Shown here: positions 55,112-62,720 of the stretch, piece after piece
Numbering within the stretch: the stretch's first letter is position 1
Layout: each line of letters starts with the position of its first letter
Assembly (NCBI RefSeq): GCF_900635445.1
Contig: NZ_LR134117.1
Location: 5,208,001-5,272,000, forward strand
DNA from: Serratia odorifera
Lineage (GTDB): Bacteria; Pseudomonadota; Gammaproteobacteria; Enterobacterales; Enterobacteriaceae
DNA: 64,000 nucleotides
Reading direction: 5' to 3'
The notes under the pieces: generated by a model
Seen by the model: only the letters and a program-made list of their open reading frames with translations
Database searches by the model: none
Told to the model about the DNA's origin: nothing
Translations under genes and position numbers: made by a program

Positions 55112-55411
55112 CTAAGCGACTTCATGTCGCACGCGCCAGAGGTAGTCAAGATGCTGGCGCAGTTTGCCGGCCGGGCCGTGTTTGCGGCCACGTTCGAGCA
55201 GCCACTGGATGTCAATCGCAACGCTCCTGGGGAAGCGTTTTTGCTTTTGGGCGGTGGCCAGCCAGCGGATCAGAAACAGGTTTTCGGCATAGGGCGTGCC
55301 GGCGATGCCGTCCTGGCGCGCCAGCCCCAACGCCACCAGGGCGCAGAACGCCAGATGGCTGAGCGCTGAGGTGGTGTTCTCTGTGGTAACGGATTCGGTC
55401 TTGTCTAACAA
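55112..55411 (-). CDS. Hypothetical 99-residue protein
   Basis: I do not recognise this protein. It is 99 residues, acidic at the N-terminus (MLDKTESVTTENTTSALSHLAF), then a moderately hydrophobic helix and a basic C-terminal half (WLLERGRKHGPAGKLRQHLDYLWRVRHEVA). No signal peptide is convincing. It lies 28 bases downstream of rpn on the same strand, so it may be the third gene of the resolvase-rpn operon, and right next to the IS66 end, which may have separated it from further partners. Confidence 0.5.
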   Translation of the reverse strand: MLDKTESVTTENTTSALSHLAFCALVALGLARQDGIAGTPYAENLFLIRWLATAQKQKRFPRSVAIDIQWLLERGRKHGPAGKLRQHLDYLWRVRHEVA

Positions 55412-55439
55412 TGGCTACCCTGCCCGTCGAAATGAAGGA

Positions 55440-55685
55440 TTAGTGGCGGATCTGCGCCAGGTCGTCAGCGGTCAGCCCGGTCATTTTCATGACGGTGTTG
55501 TGGTCGAGACCGTTCTGCAGCATGGTGCGAGCAATTTTGAGTGCCTCTTCCTGCCTACCTTTCTCGATGCCCTTCTCGATGCCCTTTTCGATGCCCTTTT
55601 CGATGCCCTTTTCTATACCGCGTTGTTCACCAAGCTGGATACCCTTCTCGATGCCCTTTTGTTCAAGCTGTTGTGCAATAGTCAT
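55440..55685 (-). CDS. Nested in-frame ORF, candidate RpnS antitoxin
   Basis: Inside rpn an ATG at 55685 (protein MTIAQQLEQKGIEKG...) is preceded by GAGGA with a seven-base spacer, an ideal internal ribosome-binding site. Translation from here gives an 81-residue C-terminal protein containing all the GIEK repeats and the terminal helical domain. In described Rpn systems the separately translated C-terminal domain neutralises the full-length nuclease. The start and Shine-Dalgarno are seen directly; the antitoxin role is inferred from the family. Confidence 0.7.
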   Translation of the reverse strand: MTIAQQLEQKGIEKGIQLGEQRGIEKGIEKGIEKGIEKGIEKGRQEEALKIARTMLQNGLDHNTVMKMTGLTADDLAQIRH

Positions 55686-56411
55686 GAGTTCATCCTCGTT
55701 TTGCGGAACCCGCAGTGCCAGTTCACGTATGAAAGCTTCGGCATCCGACGTTTCACCGGCCTGGATAATATAGTGTACCAGTGAAATTACCTGTGGCGAA
55801 GAGAGATAGCCGGCCAGCAGTATGGTGGCCAGTTTATCCGTCAGTTCCGCCAGGTCACGCTGGCGAATATGTTTCTGCAGCAGGGTCAGCGCGGCCATAC
55901 TGCGGTGACCCATAATCTCTTCGTCGGGTATGACCGTTACATCAACCAGCGGGAAATCGCCGGTATACAGTTTCTCCGCCAGCGCCGGATCATCAAATTC
56001 CTGCAGCCAGTTGGTGGAGTAGGGATACGGGCTGCGTTTGCCGGTATAGAACAGAACCGGGATGACCAGCGGCAGCTTTTTGTGGCCTGCCTCGAGATGG
56101 CGTTGCATGGCGGCCACTGCGTAGCGCATCAAGCGAAAAGCCATATGCTTATCGGGCGAGGATTGTGCTTCTAATAAAACATGCACGTAGCCATCCTCCC
56201 CGGTGGTGGTTTTCAGGCTGTAGAGCACGTCGCTGAAATACTGGCGCAGGTCATCTTCGACAAAGGAGCCTGACTCCAGCTTCAGCGTACTGAGGTCGCA
56301 GATGGCCCGCAGTTCGGCTGGCAAATGGATATCCATGAAGTCGCGGGCAATTTCGGGTTGCGTCAGAAATTGCCGGAAGGTTGCATCATGGGGTGTTGGA
56401 TTTTTTTTCAT
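55440..56411 (-). CDS. Rpn-family nuclease (PD-(D/E)XK; RpnL)
   Basis: A 323-residue member of the recombination-promoting nuclease / Transposase_31 family. The PD-(D/E)XK core is visible as D in YFSDVLYSLKTT (near residue 61) and the ExQ motif in VHVLLEAQSSPD (near residue 80). A helical middle follows, then a run of four-residue repeats (GIEK, five tandem copies plus degenerate ones) and the C-terminal domain ALKIARTMLQNGLDHNTVMKMTGLTADDLAQIRH. Rpn proteins have been described as gene-within-gene toxin-antitoxin systems that limit phage growth. The start overlaps the resolvase stop by ATGA. Confidence 0.9.
   Translation of the reverse strand: MKKNPTPHDATFRQFLTQPEIARDFMDIHLPAELRAICDLSTLKLESGSFVEDDLRQYFSDVLYSLKTTTGEDGYVHVLLEAQSSPDKHMAFRLMRYAVAAMQRHLEAGHKKLPLVIPVLFYTGKRSPYPYSTNWLQEFDDPALAEKLYTGDFPLVDVTVIPDEEIMGHRSMAALTLLQKHIRQRDLAELTDKLATILLAGYLSSPQVISLVHYIIQAGETSDAEAFIRELALRVPQNEDELMTIAQQLEQKGIEKGIQLGEQRGIEKGIEKGIEKGIEKGIEKGRQEEALKIARTMLQNGLDHNTVMKMTGLTADDLAQIRH
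55570..55615. repeat. 12-base coding tandem repeat in rpn
   Basis: Four to five copies of a 12-base unit (plus strand CTCGATGCCCTT / TTCGATGCCCTT) encode GIEK on the minus strand. A 12-base unit keeps the frame, so slippage would change the helix length without breaking the gene. Confidence 0.85.
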
Positions 56412-57055
56412 GGAGCTATCGTAGCACGTTCGGTCACCGGCTCACTATGGCTGAGCAGAGGCTTCACCCGCTCCCCCGGCAGGATGGCGCCAGGATGTTG
56501 CAGTCGCCAGGCTTTTAATATCCGGTAGACGCTGGCCTTGCCAATGCCCAGCCGGCCGGCAACCGCTTCGCGGGTTAATCCGGCCATCGTCAATTCAATG
56601 ACCTGCTGCGTTTTCGCCTGGGCCGTCGGCTTTCTTCCTTTATATGCCCCTTTGACTTTCGCACGGGCAATGCCTTCTCGCTGGCGTTCCTGACGCAGGC
56701 GTGTCTCGAACTCGGCGAAGACGCCCAGCATATCCAAAAAAGCTTTGCCGGAAGCGGATGACGTATCAATGGCCTGTTCTGTCGCCCTGAGTTTGATGTT
56801 TTGCCCTTCAAGCTCATGAACCAAATTCTGTAAGTCGCGCAGACTGCGTGACAGGAGATCGATACGGGTGATCACCAACGTATCGCCCTCTCGCAAGTAA
56901 TCGAGGCATTCATCGAGCGCCTGGCGCCCTTCTTTACTGGTACCGGTCATTTTCTCCGAGAAAATCTTACGACAGCCGACGGTGGTCAACACCGCGATCT
57001 GGTGTGTCAGATCCTGGTCGGTCGTCGATACACGAGCATAACCTACGAGAGCCAT
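56408..57055 (-). CDS. Serine recombinase (resolvase/invertase family)
   Basis: A resolvase-type site-specific recombinase of about 215 residues from MALVGYARVSTTDQD (an in-frame ATG five codons upstream, at 57070, is also possible). The catalytic serine is in YARVSTTDQ (residue 10). The TRIDLLSRSLRDLQNLVHELEGQ segment and the E-helix FAEFETRLRQERQREGIARAK are typical. A C-terminal helix-turn-helix (GLTREAVAGRLGIGKASVYRILK, about 160-182) is present. Its stop overlaps the rpn start (ATGA), so the two are translationally coupled. It could resolve a Tn3-like element now lost, or invert nearby DNA. Confidence 0.92.
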   Translation of the reverse strand: MALVGYARVSTTDQDLTHQIAVLTTVGCRKIFSEKMTGTSKEGRQALDECLDYLREGDTLVITRIDLLSRSLRDLQNLVHELEGQNIKLRATEQAIDTSSASGKAFLDMLGVFAEFETRLRQERQREGIARAKVKGAYKGRKPTAQAKTQQVIELTMAGLTREAVAGRLGIGKASVYRILKAWRLQHPGAILPGERVKPLLSHSEPVTERATIAP

Positions 57056-57169
57056 ACGTTTTAATCTCATTAGATACTAGATAATGAGATTCTTAGGTGT
57101 CATAACTCAAAAATCAAGTTCTATGATACCAATTTTGTTTCAATCTCTCATATCCTCACAAGGGTATAC

Positions 57170-57811
57170 TTAACGCGACAGAGTTTGTTTAACCAATGAG
57201 CTCCTTTTTTTTACAACACTCTCTGTTCGCCAATTATCCCCATCACTTACTTTAGGACGAGAGGAGGAATAAAACCGACTTACATCCGTCATTGCAGCAT
57301 GTTTCTCTGTATACTCTTCGGGGTGTATCTTTATCCTATTACGGGCGATACTAAGCGCATCAGGATGATAGCCTTGGAGATCATTACTATGTTTACCTTC
57401 GGTTATTTCACTTCCACTTCCATTTCTATAATGAAAGTTGAAGGTGTTTTCCATAAGTCCACTGTAGTGTTCATTTGAATAAGTAGCATCTCCACCTTGA
57501 CTTTTTATAAAGTCGACAATCATTTTTCCAATAAAGCTACTCGGTTTGCCACATCGTAAATAACTCAACACTCCATCACCACCAAAAACACACCACCTAA
57601 GGTCACTCATTTTCAGACCTTTATCCTCGAGGGATTTTTTTATATCTAGCAAATTTCTCTGCAGATTAAGTGATGTATCAAAGTGTGCACAAACCACATG
57701 TCTTTCCGACTCAGTATAGAGACCTAAACAAGTTTGTACCGCGGGCATTGATAAATCCAAACCCTCTTTTTCAAAGATACCATACTGCCCTTGAAAAATG
57801 ACTGCTCTCAT
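57170..57811 (-). CDS. CheD-like deamidase-fold protein, possible toxin or effector
   Basis: A 213-residue, AT-rich gene. The first 110 residues follow the pattern of CheD glutamine deamidases: VIFQGQYGIFEKEG, then QTCLGLY with a candidate nucleophile Cys28 and Thr27, then CAHFDTS with candidate His43, then the CheD-like segment WCVFGGDGVL followed by FIGKMIVDFIKSQGG. The order Thr/Cys/His and the FGG motif resemble CheD. About 100 further residues are polar and unlike CheD. No chemotaxis genes are nearby; the upstream gene is an ADP-ribosyltransferase. I infer a protein-modifying toxin or effector. Not a recognised family, and the catalytic assignment is by pattern only. Confidence 0.5.
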   Translation of the reverse strand: MRAVIFQGQYGIFEKEGLDLSMPAVQTCLGLYTESERHVVCAHFDTSLNLQRNLLDIKKSLEDKGLKMSDLRWCVFGGDGVLSYLRCGKPSSFIGKMIVDFIKSQGGDATYSNEHYSGLMENTFNFHYRNGSGSEITEGKHSNDLQGYHPDALSIARNRIKIHPEEYTEKHAAMTDVSRFYSSSRPKVSDGDNWRTESVVKKRSSLVKQTLSR

Positions 57812-57984
57812 ATGTCACCTCGTTAAGATCAAACTAACTCATACAATACCGTCGCATCGCTACGCGTTACGACAAAACAGCGAGGAATTATCTGGCAATG
57901 GTGAAACCGGGCTGCATCCGCCTGTTTTACAGAAGGTTATGCAATTAAGGGACACAGCTTGGTACTTTTTATTGAATGAAGATA

Positions 57985-58700
57985 TTAAATAATTTGACGC
58001 ACACGTATTTTGTTACCTCCCTCCTCGCTGATAAACTCAAACGTCGAACCTCTATTTATGAGAAATTCAGCCTCATTTTTATTTTGATAGATATTGCGCA
58101 CGTTTTTACCATATCCACCATGAATCTCAATAATATACTTACCAAAATCTTCAGTATTAGATACTACATGGCTAGTAGGAACAAACCTCTGAGCTATATA
58201 CACTCCATTCATCCATTTCGAGAACTCATCTTTTGTAGTGCCACGATATAATAAACCACTGCTATAATCTGAGTTTTCAGACAGATAACTCTCAAGCTCA
58301 TTACCGACTTTATTATAGCTCAGACCGTCCAATTCATACACGGCATTAATTATATCCGTTCCATAGGGACCCCGTTTTCCAATGAGTATCACCTGAATTC
58401 AGGGATACCAATTTGTCTACTAACTTCTTCGCAAACAACTGTTTCACTTGAGCGCTCCTGTATTTTTTTGAAACCTGAGTTCATCGCCCAGATAGTCGAA
58501 AACCCTAGCCACCCTCTGTCTTTAATTATTTTATTTTCAGCTTCCTTTGCAGAGGCGGCTTCTTGTTTTTTGTTTTTATTCGCTCGTCCTTTTCTTTGAC
58601 TTCTCGTGGCAAGAGCGTCAAAGAAATCATTATTTTTTAAAAGCTTATCACTCTCAATTTTAGCCACCCGGTATAACTTATCATATCTTTCTTGTTTCAC
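57985..58700 (-). CDS. ADP-ribosyltransferase-fold toxin/effector (probable one-base frameshift)
   Basis: Two consecutive frames overlap at 58389-58392. The first (103 residues, GTG start after a GGGGG run) is Lys-rich and helical. The second (135 residues) has the signature of R-S-E mono-ADP-ribosyltransferases: LLYRGTT (Arg50), VPTSHVV (STS-like, Thr73-Ser74) and NEAEFLINRGSTFEF, whose E-A-E (Glu107, Glu109) is the ExE motif of arginine-modifying enzymes. Adding one G at the GG just before 58392 fuses both into a 238-residue protein; the second frame alone has only a GTG and no Shine-Dalgarno. No secretion signal is visible. Function as a toxin or effector is inferred; the target is unknown. 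Confidence 0.72.
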
Positions 58701-58772
58701 ATCCCCCCCAGTCTATATTTGAAATATAACGACTAGGATCTGCCTTGTTATAAAAGTAATATTTATTTGTTT

Positions 58773-58949
58773 TTATATCATGATAAGCTCTTTTTTATTA
58801 AGCAACTGACGAATAATTTGATTTACCACATATCTTTTTCTATTTGATAAGGAGTTGTACTCTTCGTCAGGCTTCATCCCATAGACATCAATTAATAAAT
58901 TACCAGTCTTCATTGGTGTGCTGCTTGTACTTGCTTTATTTGAATACAT
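58773..58949 (-). CDS. Small 58-residue ORF upstream of the ADP-ribosyltransferase
   Basis: The frame starts MYSNKASTSSTPMKTGNLLI, continues DVYGMKPDEEYNSLSNRKRY and ends RQLLNKKELIMI before a TAA. AGGA lies 11 bases before the ATG. It is AT-rich like its neighbours and stands 72 bases before the ADP-ribosyltransferase start on the same strand, so it could be a small partner (immunity protein, chaperone or tag), or just a remnant. I do not recognise it. Confidence 0.45.
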   Translation of the reverse strand: MYSNKASTSSTPMKTGNLLIDVYGMKPDEEYNSLSNRKRYVVNQIIRQLLNKKELIMI

Positions 58950-59069
58950 ATGTAAGTTTTTCCTTTATAGTGTGCGGCGACCGCCATGCAATAATTATCT
59001 CTATAACGACACCATAATTATAGCTTATAATATATCATATGGGTTTTTGTTTTGATAAAAACCACAAAC

Positions 59070-59530
59070 GGCGTTGTTGAATAAATCGAACTTTTGCTGA
59101 GTTGCAGGATCAGACCACGCATTATTCAGCAACACAGGCAGTCCCGTGGCAAAGCAGAAGTTCAAAATCACCAAACGGTCCACCTACAACAAAGCCCTCA
59201 TCAACCGTGGCTTTCTTACTTTCTGGCTGGATGACGAAGCTGTTCAGGCCTGGTATGAGTCAGCAATGCCCTTCATCACGGGGCGTCCTCAGCGTTATTC
59301 TGGACCTTTCCCATCCACCACTGTCCTGGTGATTAAACATGTATTCCGGCTGACCCTGCGAGCCGCACAGGGCTTTATTGATTCCGTTTATGCCCTGATG
59401 GACGTTCCGTTGCGCAGCCCGGATTACACCTGTGTCAGTAAGCGGGCCAGGTAGGTCAATGTCAGTTTCAAAACATCCGCCCGTGGTGAATCGTCGTTGT
59501 CCTGACTCTCCACCTCGGTCGGACCTCAAG
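59070..59530 (+). mobile_element. IS903-like (IS5 family) remnant
   Basis: The left end GGCGTTGTTGAATAAATC is close to the IS903 terminus. The transposase N-terminus follows from 59146 (MAKQKFKITKRSTYNKALIN, then LTLRAAQGFIDSVYALMDVP), giving 102 residues up to SPDYTCVSKRAR before a stop. Short stretches still resemble IS903 coding DNA to about 59530. The catalytic core and the right end are missing, so the copy is dead. Confidence 0.8.
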
Positions 59531-59682
59531 GGAAACGCACGTATTCTACCTCTTCAGGAACGTCTGGTATCCCGGAGACGGCCCCCTATCAAACGCACTA
59601 TTTCAAGAACCACTGTACGTCACGACTCATACCGTTTATTAATGCTGATTGATGAGGCTCCCTCAGTGTCATGCCTGCAATT

Positions 59683-60012
59683 TTATTTCCCATCCGCAGG
59701 TGCCAGCAAAAACCTTGTGGCTTCTAACAGCGATGACCCATCGCTTTGTTTCCTCTCGCTAACGGAGTCCATTTTCAATGTGGTTTGCTCAAATGCCACC
59801 ACGACATTCCCAGTAAAAAGGGTCGCATCCTTCTCTTTTGAAATTCTCTCCGAAGAAACTGTGAATTTTTCGCCGGGCTTGAACATTATCCGAGCATGCC
59901 CATCGTATTCCTGAACCGGGCGGTTCGTATCGGCGGACACCTCCATGGCATGTGCCGGAACGATGAAAAAAAGCGTTGCTGAGACGACGGATATTGTAAG
60001 TGTTTTTTTCAT
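59683..60012 (-). CDS. Small exported protein with LptA/OstA-like segment
   Basis: A 109-residue protein with a clear signal peptide (MKKTLTISVVSATLFFIVPAHA-ME). The mature part contains DGHARIMFKPGEKFTVSSERIS and LFTGNVVVAFEQTTLKMDS, which resemble the repeated beta-strands and the GNV turn of the LptA/OstA domain. It is shorter than LptA and far from the lpt genes, so it is not the housekeeping copy. The function is unknown; it probably acts in the periplasm. Confidence 0.6.
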   Translation of the reverse strand: MKKTLTISVVSATLFFIVPAHAMEVSADTNRPVQEYDGHARIMFKPGEKFTVSSERISKEKDATLFTGNVVVAFEQTTLKMDSVSERKQSDGSSLLEATRFLLAPADGK

Positions 60013-60036
60013 ATAAATGTTATGAGTGCATCCCGT

Positions 60037-60195
60037 TTACACGGCACCCGCAGTGTTGACATTGACAGTCGTTCGCAGCACTAGAGCCGTGCCCACGCGA
60101 CGAGCCTCAAAGATGACCTGCACCTTATTCCCATCACGGGCTTTAGGTACAGGCGAGTCACGATCTTGCCTGTCGTTGTCATTACAGCTGCCCAT
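60037..60195 (-). CDS. Possible 52-residue remnant
   Basis: A short frame reads MGSCNDNDRQDRDSPVPKAR and ends TTVNVNTAGAV. The C-terminal half looks like a beta-strand-rich protein end. It lies 24 bases upstream of the LptA-like gene on the same strand. No family recognised; it could be the end of a broken gene. Confidence 0.3.
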   Translation of the reverse strand: MGSCNDNDRQDRDSPVPKARDGNKVQVIFEARRVGTALVLRTTVNVNTAGAV

Positions 60196-60582
60196 GCAAC
60201 CTTTCCGCACCCATCCTTTTAATTAAGCGTGTTAATAGGTTATCAGCACATACCGTTCTGAACGGCTTGATGCCGACATGTTTTTGCTCAGACTTTCGGA
60301 CACGGGCACCGGGCCCCACACCGTCCGCCCTACCTTGCCTATCATCCTCATCACGGTGACGCCGACGAGGGGCATTTCATCGCGGCGCCTCCCGTAATCA
60401 GAAACCGTATTCTTTTCCCCCCCTCATTCACGCACTCACGCACTCACGCACTCACGCAGCGGCAGGGGCTCCCTTAATCCGAGGGGACGACCTATCCAGA
60501 ATGTCCGCTTCAGCGGACGCAGACGAGATTGGCGGCCACCACATGACATGAGCACCGTTGCCCGCCTCACGCTTCGCCCCCC
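60196..60582. other. Region without a supported gene
   Basis: A minus-strand open stretch (GVTVMRMIGKVGRTVWGPVP, ending RSERYVLITY* near 60238) may be another gene fragment. The rest holds an octamer tandem repeat and GC-rich sequence. I see no intact gene. Confidence 0.4.
60428..60458. repeat. Octamer tandem repeat
   Basis: Nearly four head-to-tail copies of TCACGCAC. There is no spacer, so this is a simple microsatellite-like repeat, prone to slippage. Confidence 0.9.
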
Positions 60583-62714
60583 TCACTTATTCTGACTGGC
60601 AGGCTTTGTTTGCCTCCTCCCGGTTTGGCTCCCCCCTTGTTGGTAAACAAGCGCCCCAGTCAGAAACTGTACGAAGCCTTCTCCCTGTTTTTTCGACGTA
60701 CCCGTGATGGTCACCGGGACACCATTTCCCTTTCCTGTTAAATTCACCATCCCGTTACCCACCGACACCCATGGCGCCTCCACCGTCCAGGTAAATTCAG
60801 CGACGTCGGCATTCTTCAATACTAGGATGAATGCTGCCCCCTTAAAGCACGTCGTCGGAAATCCGGCCCCCGTGTCAAAATTGTGACCATTAACCGCAAT
60901 ATGTTTTATGTTGACGGGGATATCGACAATGCTGACTGCGGCACGCTCTATCATCTGGGGGGAGTACTCTGGCAGCGCTTTGCTCTTCGGGGTGACCTTC
61001 GCCTTGATCTACACCCCAATACAGGTATTATCCGGCGTTCAGGCGCTCGCCGCCGGCCCCGGCCACCTTCGCTCACGTTTTTTTGCAATACCAATGAACG
61101 ATGGAAGCATCATCCGACGAGGGTGTAAAGTTGCTCCGAAAGCGTCAATGGGATAGCGACCTGCATAGTATCGGTAGGTGAAATCGTCACGGCCGTGATG
61201 GCCGGAAGGACCTTCACCGTAAACGGTGATTTCCCGCCCCGGCAATATTCAGACTCCCCGCTTTCCTGGCGACGGCCACCGCCAGCACCTGAACGGTATT
61301 TAACGGGTAAATGTCACGGTGAGTGTCATGTCGTTATCGACAGTAAAAGCCACCTGACGATCAGTGGCTCCCCCGATATTCCAGGACTTGACGGTGTAAC
61401 CGGCCTTTTGGGCTTCCTCACTCAAAAGGACCTGCGCATACATCCGGGGTTCCGCGTGCCACCGTCATGCTGGAAACCGAAGGGAAAGTGCTGTAGGCCA
61501 CGGCTTTGACATCCAGCGTCGCTTCCCGGGACAGCAGAATTTTCCCGACGTTGGCATCACAGTCCAGCAGCACTTTTCTGACCACCTGCGCCGTATCGCC
61601 GTCGCCGAACGTGATATCGACCCCCACCGCATGGTTAACATCTGCCGGCTTGAGCTCGGGGACGAGCAGGCTTTTTGAAAAGTGCAGGGTGTCCCCCTCC
61701 GACCGGGCCAGCTCCACACCGTGCAGGGCCACACGCCAGGGCGTGTGTTGCATTGCCATACGTTTTCACGGTATAAAACGGCGCCGCATCCTCATACTGC
61801 TCATAGACAAGGTACCCCAAATCCCCCCGTTCGACATGGAAGTCCAGTCGGACAGGCCGGGTTCCAATCGTGTGATTTTGGGTAACCCTGAATCGGGGGC
61901 TTCGGAGAGGAAGGACGCACGGTCAAGCGTAATAGACAAAGATATGGCTGTTTATTTCCTTGTTGACGTCTAGGCAGGCTTTCCAGCTCGACATCCGTGC
62001 CATGAGGAAGTTTCAGCGTAACATGACCGTTACCCGGCACGCGGTGTTTATACACCGTCAATGCGCCCTTGTCGTTGAACAGCTCATAGAAACCAGAAAC
62101 CCTTCCACCGGCAAATCGGCGACAAAGGTGACATCATGCATCTCGGCCAGTTCCGTAAAGCAGGCCCTGACCGTGCGCGCGCCCCCGTGTTAATCACGAT
62201 ATGCGGCTTGCCCCGTTCGACAATCGCATCATCCACACGCCAGTGTGAAAACGTCGCACGCCCGGCAAAGGGTACCGCGGTGAGCATGAGCTTCTGGTCC
62301 CCCACGATATCCTGTTCAACCACACCGGGAACGGGACGCCCCTCCTGTCTCGGCATCACGCCGATATCAATGTGCGCCCCGACCCTCGCATACCGGTACG
62401 CCTGCGCCAGCGCCCTGGCCGTCACCCGCAGCCCTCTGGCCATGTCCGTTGGGGTAACCCCGAGATGGCTTCACCGAGAGACAGCGCAGGCCGGCCTGAC
62501 AAACGCACGTCGGCGCTTGAAAAATACGGCAGCCTTCTTTTGTACCCCATGACCGTGGATCTTGGGTTGGCGAGGTGGTAGCCCTTCATCCAGTAATAGT
62601 CCTTGCTGCCGGTCAGGACCTTGATGTCATTTTTATCGGTATTCAGCTGGACAAAGGGGCCCCCCCAACACGTGTTCGGGTGAAGGTGGCCCGATTCAGC
62701 GCCACGGCCGGCAT
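60583..62714 (-). pseudogene. Ig-like surface protein gene broken by many frameshifts
   Basis: From an ATG at 62714 (MPAVALNRATFTRTRVGG), minus-strand coding pieces follow one another in shifting frames. They include GAHIDIGVMPRQEGRPVPGV (62.4 kb), TLKLPHGTDVELES (62.0 kb), RPVRLDFHVERGDLGYLVYE (61.8 kb), AVGVDITFGDGDTAQVVRKV (61.6 kb) and SPFTVKVLPAITAVTISPTD (61.2 kb). The last piece, 60954-60583, reads GFPTTCFKGAAFILVL...FTWTVEAPWVSVGNGMVNLTGKG, the pattern of the C-terminal Ig/lectin-like domain of invasin/intimin-type proteins. At least six indels are needed. It may be one decayed adhesin gene, or one intact gene in poor-quality sequence. Family assignment rests on the C-terminal piece. 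Confidence 0.5.
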
Positions 62715-62720
62715 GTTTCA

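Noticed and set aside
55570..55615. CRISPR-like array
   Set aside because: The units are 12 bases with no spacers and encode GIEK in frame within rpn; it is a coding tandem repeat.
56408..57070. Tn3-family transposon carrying the resolvase
   Set aside because: No tnpA of the Tn3 type and no 38-bp inverted repeats were seen near the resolvase, so the transposon cannot be supported.
60428..60458. CRISPR or iteron array
   Set aside because: A head-to-tail octamer repeat of about four copies without spacers and without a nearby rep gene; simple slippage repeat.
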